A model generated the notes under the pieces. It saw nothing but the letters and a program-made list of their open reading frames with translations. It had not been told where the DNA came from and searched no databases. Below, piece after piece: positions 1-5,563 of a stretch of DNA of 5,599 nt; the stretch's first letter is position 1; every line of letters starts with the position of its first letter. Where the stretch lies: positions 1-5,599 of the forward strand of contig CAIVEA010000297.1 of the NCBI GenBank assembly GCA_903904765.1, written 5' to 3'. This stretch comes from an uncultured Chloroflexota bacterium (lineage in GTDB: Bacteria > Chloroflexota > Anaerolineae > Aggregatilineales > Phototrophicaceae). The translations under genes and the position numbers were made by a program.

Positions 1-879
1 AGTTCTCCTTTGACGATCACCGGCTATAGCGTAACGGGTAGTCCGCCATTGTCGGTGACAACCAGCACTTTCACTATCGCGGACGGCGGTGCATCGGTCA
101 ATATTCCGGTGCAGTGTAGTTCGGCATCGGCGGGGACGTTTAGTGGTGGAACGCTGACGGTTTATCACAACGCAGCAGGTAGTCCGGCGACGTATCCTGT
201 AGTTTGTAATGTGACGGCAGCGCCTACTACGCCTACATATACCTCGAATCCGGCACCGGGTTCGACGCTCGTGATTAGCACCACACTCGGTTCGGGGGCA
301 AGCGGTTCCATCCGCGTGACGAACACCGGAACGGGGACACTGAGCATTACCAATGTGGTGCTGGGTGCCAGTGCACAGTTGTCGCTGGTCTCGTCGCCAA
401 CGGTGAATGTGGCTTCTGGACAGTTTACTGATATCACCGTTCAGTGTGCTGCGGGTGCAGTTGGTAGTTTTAGTGCCAGTCTCGTGGTGACGCATTCTGC
501 AACGGGAACCCCCGCCAACTATACCGTGCGCTGCGATGTGGTGGCTACGGCGGCAGCTTATGGCTCAACCCCTGCGCCTAGCTCCACACTTGACATTGGT
601 ATGGTGCTGATCGGCACAGCCATTTCCAACAACCTGACCATTTTCGAAACGGGCGGGGCGGCGCTGAACATCAATTCAGCCACCATTTCTGGGTCTACGG
701 AATTTGCGATTACAGCAGGCATGCCGCCCTTCACCATTGCGGATGGTGGCGTGGCGCGTTCGATTACCATCACCTGCATTCCGACTTCTGCGGGGCTGCG
801 GACGGCGCTGCTGACCATTACTACGAATGTGCCTACGCAGTCCACCGTGACCTACGGGTTGTCTTGTACGGGCAGTACG
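1..879 (+). repeat. Three tandem Ig-like (ASH/choice-of-anchor-D type) protein repeats
   Basis: Three coding repeats of about 100 residues follow one another; the first is cut by the window edge. Each has one cysteine in a (V/I)xC strand (codons at 115, 445 and 775) and a second in a terminal YxVxC or YGLSC strand (codons at 205, 532 and 865). The spacing within each pair is 30, 29 and 30 codons. The second and third repeats open with similar sequences (NPAPGSTLVI and TPAPSSTLDI). The regular spacing suggests one disulphide per repeat, in keeping with an extracellular location; the disulphide is inferred. Confidence 0.75.
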
Positions 880-1458
880 ACAGTAGTGGTGACGGCTACA
901 CCAGTCGGGTTTGTGGCATCACCCACGCCGCCGCCTGCTCCCACCGCAACAGTAATCGTCCCTGCAACGGGAACGGTGCAGGGTGCGAAGGGCTTGGCGA
1001 TCCGCACCGGTCCGTATCTGGGGGCATCGTTAATCGGGGTGCTGCGTCCGGGGACGGAATACTCGATTCTGGCGATGAACAATGACGAAGGCACTTATAC
1101 ATGGTATCTGGTCGAGGTTAACGGGCGGCAGGGTTGGGTGTCTGGGCGCTTCCTCGATGTGAAGGGGACGACCAGCGCGATTGCCTCTGCTGGTAGCGTG
1201 TTCGACCAAATTGATGGTGCAGCGGACATTGGTGTGCGCGTGGTGACGGATGCGATCGTGGATTTGCGCCGCCGTCCCAGCCCGCGTATGCCTTCGATTG
1301 CGGTCATTCCGGCGAATGCAGAACTGATCGTGATTGGGCGCAGCGTGCAGGAGAAGCAAACTTTCTGGTTGCAGGTCATCTACAATGGTACGGTGGGCTG
1401 GATACCGTCGTTGCCGGTGGCGCTGCGCGGGCCGGTGGATAATCTGCCCGTCCGCTAG
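1..1458 (+). CDS. Secreted/surface protein with ASH-like (choice-of-anchor-D) Ig repeats and two SH3b domains, 5' partial
   Basis: The frame is open from base 1 and ends at TAG 1456-1458, so the start and any signal peptide lie upstream; the in-frame TTG at base 10 is not a credible start. Three Ig-like beta-sandwich repeats come first (about bases 1-225, 241-555 and 559-879), rich in Ser, Thr, Gly and Val, with motifs such as FTIADGG and TLTVYHNAAGSPATY. A Pro/Thr-rich linker (about 886-975) leads to two bacterial SH3 domains (982-1167 and 1225-1437), recognisable from LAIRTGP...GVLRPGTEY...WYLVEVNGRQGWV and VDLRRRPS...FWLQVIYNGTVGWI. Such repeats and SH3b domains are known from extracellular proteins, where SH3b often binds cell wall or peptides. 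I infer a cell-surface or envelope-associated role; no catalytic domain is visible in the part seen. A hairpin terminator follows 41 bases after the stop. The family assignment of the repeats is by pattern only. Confidence 0.8.
   Translation, partial: SSPLTITGYSVTGSPPLSVTTSTFTIADGGASVNIPVQCSSASAGTFSGGTLTVYHNAAGSPATYPVVCNVTAAPTTPTYTSNPAPGSTLVISTTLGSGASGSIRVTNTGTGTLSITNVVLGASAQLSLVSSPTVNVASGQFTDITVQCAAGAVGSFSASLVVTHSATGTPANYTVRCDVVATAAAYGSTPAPSSTLDIGMVLIGTAISNNLTIFETGGAALNINSATISGSTEFAITAGMPPFTIADGGVARSITITCIPTSAGLRTALLTITTNVPTQSTVTYGLSCTGSTTVVVTATPVGFVASPTPPPAPTATVIVPATGTVQGAKGLAIRTGPYLGASLIGVLRPGTEYSILAMNNDEGTYTWYLVEVNGRQGWVSGRFLDVKGTTSAIASAGSVFDQIDGAADIGVRVVTDAIVDLRRRPSPRMPSIAVIPANAELIVIGRSVQEKQTFWLQVIYNGTVGWIPSLPVALRGPVDNLPVR
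982..1437 (+). repeat. Two SH3b domains at the C-terminus of the surface protein
   Basis: Two SH3b copies lie at 982-1167 and about 1225-1437. Both show the usual order: a strand with an R(T/R)GP- or RRRPS-like turn, a hydrophobic strand before a Pro-containing turn (GVLRPGTEY, AVIPANAEL), an aromatic W-(Y/L)-(L/Q)-V strand, and the G(R/T)xGW(V/I) strand. The second copy is the more divergent. Bacterial SH3b domains commonly bind peptidoglycan or peptides; the ligand here cannot be told from sequence. Confidence 0.75.
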
Positions 1459-1499
1459 AGCCGCTATAGACGGTGCTGTGTAGGGTTAGTCGTTCTTTC

Positions 1500-1530
1500 A
1501 ACCGCCTCTCCATCTGGAGGGGCGGTTTTT
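1500..1530 (+). terminator. Rho-independent terminator (or leader attenuator)
   Basis: The left arm ACCGCCTCTCC (1501-1511) pairs with the right arm GGAGGGGCGGT (1516-1526) across a 4-base ATCT loop. There is one T-G wobble, the A1500-T1527 pair extends the stem to 12 bp, and a run of five T ends at 1530. This is a textbook intrinsic-terminator shape, 41 bases after the stop of the surface-protein gene. It ends only 4 bases before the Shine-Dalgarno sequence of the peptidase gene, so it may also act in that gene's leader. Confidence 0.85.
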
Positions 1531-1534
1531 ACAC

Positions 1535-1540
1535 AAGGAG
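1535..1540 (+). promoter_or_regulatory. Ribosome binding site of the M42 peptidase gene
   Basis: AAGGAG lies 11 bases before ATG 1552, a slightly long spacing. It supports this ATG as the start. It begins 4 bases after the T-run of the hairpin, which leaves no space for a separate promoter between terminator and gene. Confidence 0.75.
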
Positions 1541-1551
1541 ATTGTTAGGCT

Positions 1552-2598
1552 ATGAGCTTGTCTTTCCTCAAGCAACTCTTGAACGCGCCGGGGCCGTCCG
1601 GTAGTGAAATCGCGCCTGCTCGCCTGTGGCGCGGCGAAGCTGAGTCGTTTGCAGATCGGGTATGGGCGGATGTGCGTGGCAACAGCTACGCGCTGCTGGA
1701 GGCGAGCAGTGGGCCGCGTGTGCTGCTGGGCGGGCATATTGACGAGATTGGTTTGCTGATTACGCATATTGATGAGGACGGTTTCCTGTCGTTCGCGGGC
1801 GTGGGCGGCTGGGATCCGACGGTGCTGATCGGACAGCGCATCCGGCTACTCGGAAAACAGGGGGATGTACTGGGGTGCGTCGGCAAAAAGCCAATCCATC
1901 TGATGAAGCCGGACGAACCGCAGCCGAAGATTGAAAATATGTGGATTGACATCGGCGTGCAGTCCAAAGAGGAAGCACAGGCGCTGGTGCGGGTGGGGAT
2001 GTATGGCGTGATTGATAGCACCACCTATGAGCTACCGAATGGGCGTGTGGTTTCGCGCAGTCTGGATAACCGGATCGGCGCGTACACGGTGCTGGAGGCG
2101 CTGCGTTTGCTTGCAGCGGAACGTCCGGCAGTTCCGGTGGCAGCAGTGGCGACCATTCAGGAAGAAATCACATTCGCAGGCGCGTATACGGCGGCATACG
2201 AGTTTCAGCCGCAGGCGGCGATTGTGGTGGATGTAACTCATGCGACGGATTATCCGACGGCGGATAAGAAACTGCGCGGTGAAGCACAGTTGGGCGGCGG
2301 GCCGGCGCTGGCGGTGGGGTCGGTCAATCACCCGCTAGTGACGCAGCGGTTGATGGAACTGGCAGAACAGGCCAGCATCCCGTACACCGTGAAGATCAAT
2401 CCGTCCGCCTCGTATACGGATGCGGATGCGATTCATCTGTCACGTTCGGGTGTGGCCTGCGGTGTGGTGTCCATACCCAACCGTTACATGCACTCTCCGA
2501 ACGAAATGATCGCCATGAGCGATGTGGAACAGGCGGCGCGGTTGATCGCGCTGTTCGTGCGCTCTCTGAAGGTGGATGAGGATTTTGTCCTGCGTTGA
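1552..2598 (+). CDS. M42 family metallopeptidase (glutamyl/deblocking aminopeptidase type)
   Basis: A complete 348-residue protein, the usual length for peptidase family M42 (cytosolic dimetal aminopeptidases that often form dodecameric tetrahedral particles and trim peptides from the N-terminus). Visible family marks, in order: APGPSGSE near the N-terminus (residues 12-19); GGHIDEIG with metal ligand His62 and Asp64; SLDNRIGAY with bridging Asp172; IQEE with catalytic Glu204 and ligand Glu205; VVDVTHATDYP with ligand Asp227; and NRYMHSPNE with ligand His314. All expected ligands are present, so it should be active. There is no signal peptide, in keeping with a cytoplasmic enzyme in peptide turnover. 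The ATG is supported by AAGGAG 11 bases upstream. The next gene starts 11 bases after the stop and is probably co-transcribed. Exact substrate preference (glutamyl, leucyl or other) cannot be told; some family members are annotated as endoglucanase/CelM, which I consider misleading. Confidence 0.93.
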   Translation: MSLSFLKQLLNAPGPSGSEIAPARLWRGEAESFADRVWADVRGNSYALLEASSGPRVLLGGHIDEIGLLITHIDEDGFLSFAGVGGWDPTVLIGQRIRLLGKQGDVLGCVGKKPIHLMKPDEPQPKIENMWIDIGVQSKEEAQALVRVGMYGVIDSTTYELPNGRVVSRSLDNRIGAYTVLEALRLLAAERPAVPVAAVATIQEEITFAGAYTAAYEFQPQAAIVVDVTHATDYPTADKKLRGEAQLGGGPALAVGSVNHPLVTQRLMELAEQASIPYTVKINPSASYTDADAIHLSRSGVACGVVSIPNRYMHSPNEMIAMSDVEQAARLIALFVRSLKVDEDFVLR

Positions 2599-2603
2599 GG
2601 GGG
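2598..2603 (+). promoter_or_regulatory. Ribosome binding site overlapping the peptidase stop codon
   Basis: AGGGGG begins with the last base of the peptidase TGA (2596-2598) and stands 6 bases before GTG 2610. This spacing favours GTG 2610 over the in-frame TTG at 2595, which overlaps the stop codon and has no such sequence before it. The arrangement suggests translational coupling of the two genes. Confidence 0.6.
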
Positions 2604-2609
2604 TGTGCG

Positions 2610-3065
2610 GTGGGGTATTTCTTCCGGTTTTTTGCAGGTGATGCACAGGGGCTGGATTTCCTCTCGGTGCAGGCTGGGCTGCGTAAATTTGATGCACAGT
2701 ATCATCTGGAGATAGACGAACTGCGCGAATTGGCAGTGCTGCTGCACGGGCAGCAACAACTGGCGCTGGTGGAGATCAATCTGCCGGATGATGACATTTT
2801 TCAGGATGATCTGGACGAATTTCTCGATCTGGTGGGGGAGGGTGGTTCGCCAGCCGAGAGCCGCGTCCGGGCTGCTCTGCAAGCGACACAGGCAATTGTG
2901 GCGGTGGAGGCACAGTGGGCGGGTGAAGATGCCGAGCCGGTCTTGAGCCGGATTGACTCGTTGTGGGACTGGCTGTTTGCCCATCATGACGGGCTACTTC
3001 AGGCCGATGGCGAGGGCTTTTATGATGCCGAAGGGCTGGTGCTGAGGCGGCATTTCACGCTGTAA
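2610..3065 (+). CDS. Hypothetical acidic protein, coupled to the M42 peptidase
   Basis: A 151-residue protein from GTG 2610 to TAA 3063-3065; I do not recognise its family. It starts MGYFFRFFAGD and has no signal peptide or membrane segment. It is strongly acidic, with 29 Asp/Glu against 9 Lys/Arg by my count, including a cluster at residues 60-73 (DDDIFQDDLDEFLD). The middle looks mixed alpha/beta; the later part includes a likely amphipathic helix (about 82-100) and an aromatic stretch SLWDWLFAHHDG. It has no cysteine and no obvious catalytic motif. The start was chosen for the AGGGGG sequence 6 bases upstream; the in-frame TTG at 2595 would add five residues. Its position right after the peptidase gene suggests co-transcription, but not a function. 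The ending, FYDAEGLVLRRHFTL, looks like a natural C-terminus. It is convergent with the cytochrome gene, with 6 bases between the two stops. Confidence 0.8.
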   Translation: MGYFFRFFAGDAQGLDFLSVQAGLRKFDAQYHLEIDELRELAVLLHGQQQLALVEINLPDDDIFQDDLDEFLDLVGEGGSPAESRVRAALQATQAIVAVEAQWAGEDAEPVLSRIDSLWDWLFAHHDGLLQADGEGFYDAEGLVLRRHFTL

Positions 3066-3071
3066 CTGCGC

Positions 3072-3689
3072 CTAACAGGGGGTGCGTCCGGTCTGGTCGC
3101 AGAAGGAATACACGACCTGTCCGGTGCGCTTGTATTTCGCCAGCAGCGAGAAGCTGTAGGTGAAGTCCGGCGTTTCGGCAGTGCTGTGACACTGGAAACA
3201 GAGTGTCAAAGGTTCGGGGTAGGCTTCTCCGGCGGTGGTGAACGAGCCGTAATTCCAATCGCCGTTGCGGGTATCGTCCGCGAAGGTGCTATCCGGCCAA
3301 TCGGGGCGTTTGGCACGCAGATGCAGTGCGCCGAACGCTTCCCCGCGCTGATAGCGCCCGTCTGTATCGGTCAGCCATGCACCATCTGTAGTGCGTTCGG
3401 CGTTGTACGCGGCGATCACGAGAATGCTGCCGTTCGGTAGCGTATAGCCGCCAATGTAGGATGATAGCGCGGCGGAGTTGATGTACAGATCGCGCAGTGT
3501 CCCATCGGGGCGCTGCACGGTGGCATACTGCGTGAAGCCAGCGGGAAATCCGGCGGGCAGCGCCAGCGTGACGGGCGCAGGTTTTTCGGTGCGACTGGCG
3601 AGCAGTGGCAATAAGGCGAACAGGCCGCCTAGGACAAGATACAGCCAGAGAGTGTTGTTCAAGCGGAGTCGCTTTTTAAGGTGCATCAT
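3072..3689 (-). CDS. Membrane-anchored cytochrome P460 family protein (monoheme c-type)
   Basis: A protein of about 205 residues, read right to left from ATG 3689-3687 to TAG 3074-3072. After a basic start (MMHLKKRLRL), residues 12-31 form an uncleaved signal anchor or signal peptide (TLWLYLVLGGLFALLPLLAS); there is no lipobox cysteine. The body fits the cytochrome P460 family: LPAGFPAGFTQY, LRDLYINSAA, LPNGSILVIAAY, NGDWNYGSF, then the heme c site CFQCH (residues 164-168) followed by STAETPDFTYSF, like the usual CxxCH...DxVFT ending. I infer a periplasmic or outward-facing heme protein. Family members include hydroxylamine- and NO-reacting enzymes with a Lys-heme cross-link, but I cannot identify such a Lys here, so no reaction is assigned. 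After the heme site the protein carries two more cysteines (197 and 205, the last residue). The start is uncertain: ATG 3686 or ATG 3734 (15 residues longer) are possible, and none has a clear Shine-Dalgarno sequence. Confidence 0.8.
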   Translation of the reverse strand: MMHLKKRLRLNNTLWLYLVLGGLFALLPLLASRTEKPAPVTLALPAGFPAGFTQYATVQRPDGTLRDLYINSAALSSYIGGYTLPNGSILVIAAYNAERTTDGAWLTDTDGRYQRGEAFGALHLRAKRPDWPDSTFADDTRNGDWNYGSFTTAGEAYPEPLTLCFQCHSTAETPDFTYSFSLLAKYKRTGQVVYSFCDQTGRTPC

Positions 3690-3738
3690 CGGGTTTGATT
3701 TTTCATCCGTACTGCGTTGGTTTCCGGCAGCCATGAGA

Positions 3739-3759
3739 TACAATATGTAACAGTATGTA
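3739..3759. promoter_or_regulatory. Candidate operator: symmetric 21-bp palindrome
   Basis: The sequence reads TACA-N3-TGT-N-ACA-N3-TGTA, symmetric about base 3749, with all 14 specified bases obeying the dyad. It lies 46 bases before the plus-strand ATG and 49 bases before the likely minus-strand start, a fitting place for a regulator acting on one or both divergent promoters. TACA/TGTA half sites recall the operators of BlaI/MecI/CopY-type repressors, but the spacing differs, so no regulator is assigned. Chance occurrence in AT-rich sequence is possible. Confidence 0.4.
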
Positions 3760-3793
3760 GTGGTATGGCTTTTTCGGGAAGTATAGCTTTGGC

Positions 3794-3799
3794 AAGGAG
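3794..3799 (+). promoter_or_regulatory. Ribosome binding site of the X25-module protein gene
   Basis: AAGGAG is placed 6 bases before ATG 3806, an ideal spacing. It fixes this start, which also gives a clean signal peptide. Confidence 0.85.
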
Positions 3800-3805
3800 T
3801 TTTCC

Positions 3806-5563
3806 ATGAGTCATCGCTGGATTCTGGCAGGATTGAGCCTGCTTTTAGTGGTTGGCCTTTTGGTGGGTGTGCCGCTGGTCGCACAAGATCAGAGTGCCCC
3901 ACCGACTTCGGTGACAGTGGCGGGTACGATTCAGGCGGCGCTGGGTTGCCCCGGCGACTGGCAACCGGAATGCACGACTACCGGACTGGCCTATGATGCC
4001 GAAGATGATGTATGGTTTGGCGAGTTCAACCTGCCAGCGGGTAGCTATGAGTATAAAGCCGCCCTGAACGGCAGTTGGGACGAGAACTATGGCGCAGGTG
4101 CGGAGGCTGGCGGCGCGAATATCCCGCTGGTACTCGATCAGGACGCGACGGTTCGCTTCTATTATGACCACAAGACACACTGGATTACGGACAGCATCAA
4201 CTCGCAGATCGTGGTGGTGGTAGGTGATTTCCAGACGGCGTTGGGCTGCGCGGCGAATGATGATGTGACGTGCATGCGGGCGTGGCTGCAAGACCCGGAC
4301 GGCAACGGTGTGTACAACTTCTCCACCACCGCGATTCCTGTGGGCAGCTATACCCTGCGCGTGGCACTCAACCAGAGCGCGGATGAAGTCTATGGCGCAC
4401 GCGGGGCACTGAATGGTGACCCGGTGGCGTTCGAGGTGACGCAAGACGGCTTTAAGACGACGGTGGGCTTTGCCGCGGCGCGTAAGTTCATCAATGTGAA
4501 GGTGAGCGACCCGGCAGCGGAAGCTGCGCCGATTGTTCAGCCGACAGCCGTTCCGGTGGCGGTAGCTGGTCTGACCGCGACAGTTCCGGGCAGCTATAAC
4601 AGCGAAATCGGCTGTGACCCTGATCTGGGCGTGGATGGCGACTGGGCACCGGACTGCACGTTAGCGCTGATGACCGACCCGGACGGGGATGGTATCTACA
4701 CGTTTGTGACGGGCGCAATTCCGGCGGGCAAGTATGAGGCCAAAGTTGCGATTGATCTGAGTTGGACGGTCAATTACGGCGCGGACGGTGTGAGTGGCGG
4801 CGCGAATATTCCATTTGAAGTGACGGTGGATTACGCGCAGGTGACGTTCAACTTCGACTCGGCTTCCAAAGTGATGACGGTTGCGATTGATCCGACCATC
4901 ATTGGCGGGCCAGCACCTGCGGGTGGGGCGGCTGCGGCTGTGCCGATTATCGTGCCGCCGAAGGATGTGGCGCAACCGGATAAGGTGGTCATTCCCGGCA
5001 CGATTCAGACGGCGCTCGGTTGCCCCACCGATCAAGGTGATAAGGGCAACTGGAATCCCGCCTGCGACAACTCCGGCCTGACGTTTGATGAAGCCGATGG
5101 CGTGTGGCAGGGGACGTTCGATCTGCCTGCGGGTGATTATGAGTATAAGGTGGCGCTGGGTGGGACGTGGGATGTGAACTATGGCGGCAACGCCGATGCG
5201 GGTGGGCCGAACATTCCGTTGAAGTTAGGTGCGGATAGCAGCGTGAAGTTCTACTATGACGCAGTTTCGCACTGGGTTGCGGATAGCGTGGGGGATGTGA
5301 TTGCGGTTGCCCCGGGTAGCTTCCAGAGCGAACTGGGCTGCCCCGGCGACTGGCAGCCGGACTGCCTGCGAAGCTGGTTGCAAGACCCGGATGGGGATGG
5401 CGTGTACGTCTTTACGACGGACGCGATTCCGGCGGGTGATTATGAAGTGAAGGTGGCGTTGAATGAAAGTTGGGATGTCAATTACGGGGCGGACGCGGCG
5501 GCGGGTGGTGCAAACATCCCGTTCAACGTGCCTGCCGACGGGACTCCGGTGGCGTTCGTTTAA
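3806..5563 (+). CDS. Secreted multi-module X25 (pullulanase-type) starch-binding protein; probable N-terminal part of a pullulanase/amylase, stopped early
   Basis: The frame encodes 585 residues up to TAA 5561-5563. Residues 1-26 are a signal peptide (MSHR, a long hydrophobic core, cleavage probably after PLVA). Five beta-sandwich modules of about 95-105 residues follow: 38-135, 139-235, 256-363, 396-501 and 502-end, with Ala/Pro-rich linkers at 236-255 and 364-395. Module marks are LGC...W-x-P-x-C, (I/L)PAGxYExKVAL, W-D-x-NYG, GGxNIP(L/F) and FYYD. They match my knowledge of the X25 domain of bacterial pullulanases, thought to bind alpha-glucan, and Chloroflexota amylases/pullulanases with such tandem modules are familiar. 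I infer an extracellular starch or glycogen degrading enzyme whose GH13 catalytic domain would lie beyond the window. The TAA falls inside module 5, and the same frame then stays open to base 5599 with fitting residues, so the gene may carry a nonsense mutation or sequencing error. If the stop is real, the product is a secreted, non-catalytic binding protein. Confidence 0.82.
   Translation: MSHRWILAGLSLLLVVGLLVGVPLVAQDQSAPPTSVTVAGTIQAALGCPGDWQPECTTTGLAYDAEDDVWFGEFNLPAGSYEYKAALNGSWDENYGAGAEAGGANIPLVLDQDATVRFYYDHKTHWITDSINSQIVVVVGDFQTALGCAANDDVTCMRAWLQDPDGNGVYNFSTTAIPVGSYTLRVALNQSADEVYGARGALNGDPVAFEVTQDGFKTTVGFAAARKFINVKVSDPAAEAAPIVQPTAVPVAVAGLTATVPGSYNSEIGCDPDLGVDGDWAPDCTLALMTDPDGDGIYTFVTGAIPAGKYEAKVAIDLSWTVNYGADGVSGGANIPFEVTVDYAQVTFNFDSASKVMTVAIDPTIIGGPAPAGGAAAAVPIIVPPKDVAQPDKVVIPGTIQTALGCPTDQGDKGNWNPACDNSGLTFDEADGVWQGTFDLPAGDYEYKVALGGTWDVNYGGNADAGGPNIPLKLGADSSVKFYYDAVSHWVADSVGDVIAVAPGSFQSELGCPGDWQPDCLRSWLQDPDGDGVYVFTTDAIPAGDYEVKVALNESWDVNYGADAAAGGANIPFNVPADGTPVAFV
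3941..3973 (+). repeat. Direct DNA repeat, copy 1 (matches 5333-5365)
   Basis: These 33 bases encode LGCPGDWQPEC in module 1. They differ from 5333-5365 in module 5 (LGCPGDWQPDC) at only 3 positions, closer than the rest of the two modules. This suggests recent duplication or gene conversion between modules. Confidence 0.8.
5333..5365 (+). repeat. Direct DNA repeat, copy 2 (matches 3941-3973)
   Basis: This is the second copy of the 33-base segment with 30 of 33 bases identical. It sits in module 5, whose later part follows the type-B pattern of module 3, so module 5 looks like a mosaic of module types. Confidence 0.8.
5561..5563 (+). other. In-frame TAA inside X25 module 5
   Basis: The codons read V-A-F-V-TAA-N-A-A-T-N-V-L-L-V-G-A-G to the window end. 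Module 3 has V-T-F-N-F-D-S-A-S-K-V-M-T-V at the same place, so TAA stands where an aromatic residue is expected (Phe in module 3; Tyr in modules 1 and 4). A single change of TAT or TAC to TAA would explain it. The downstream residues keep the module pattern, so no frameshift is involved. Confidence 0.8.

Larger units (their letters stand above)
3690..3805. other. Divergent intergenic region between the cytochrome and X25-protein genes
   Basis: These 116 bases separate two genes read outward, so both promoters should lie here. The stretch is more AT-rich than its surroundings. I see no pair of boxes close to the sigma-70 consensus in either direction; TATAGC at 3782-3787 is a weak -10-like sequence for the plus-strand gene without a matching -35. 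A 21-bp palindrome sits near the middle (listed separately). Confidence 0.6.

Noticed and set aside
10..12. TTG at base 10 as the start of the surface-protein gene
   Set aside because: The frame is already open before it with fitting repeat residues (SSP), and there is neither a ribosome binding site nor a signal peptide; the gene is cut by the window edge.
2595..2597. TTG overlapping the peptidase stop as the start of the acidic protein
   Set aside because: It is possible as overlap coupling, but GTG 2610 has AGGGGG at ideal spacing, whereas the TTG has no such sequence before it.
2484..2987. A 167-codon open frame on the minus strand across the peptidase end and the acidic-protein gene
   Set aside because: It spans two well supported plus-strand genes and has no plausible start signal or domain; it is the shadow of codon bias.
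3478..3750. Plus-strand 90-codon frame opposite the cytochrome gene and intergenic region
   Set aside because: It runs opposite the signal anchor and P460 domain, has no ribosome binding site, and the translated sequence shows no domain.
3690..3902. Extension of the cytochrome protein upstream to ATG 3902, giving 276 residues
   Set aside because: It would overlap the start and signal peptide of the divergent gene. The added residues have no secretion pattern, while the hydrophobic anchor begins naturally just after ATG 3689.
3845..4444. A 199-codon open frame on the minus strand opposite the X25 protein gene
   Set aside because: It lies wholly opposite a gene with a signal peptide, ribosome binding site and conserved modules. 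Its product is rich in Arg, His and Ile with no recognisable pattern, typical of the antisense of GC-rich coding sequence.
5561..5563. TAA as a reassigned sense codon (alternative genetic code)
   Set aside because: The acidic-protein gene ends naturally at TAA 3063-3065, and TAG and TGA end other genes here; a single mutation or sequencing error is a simpler explanation.
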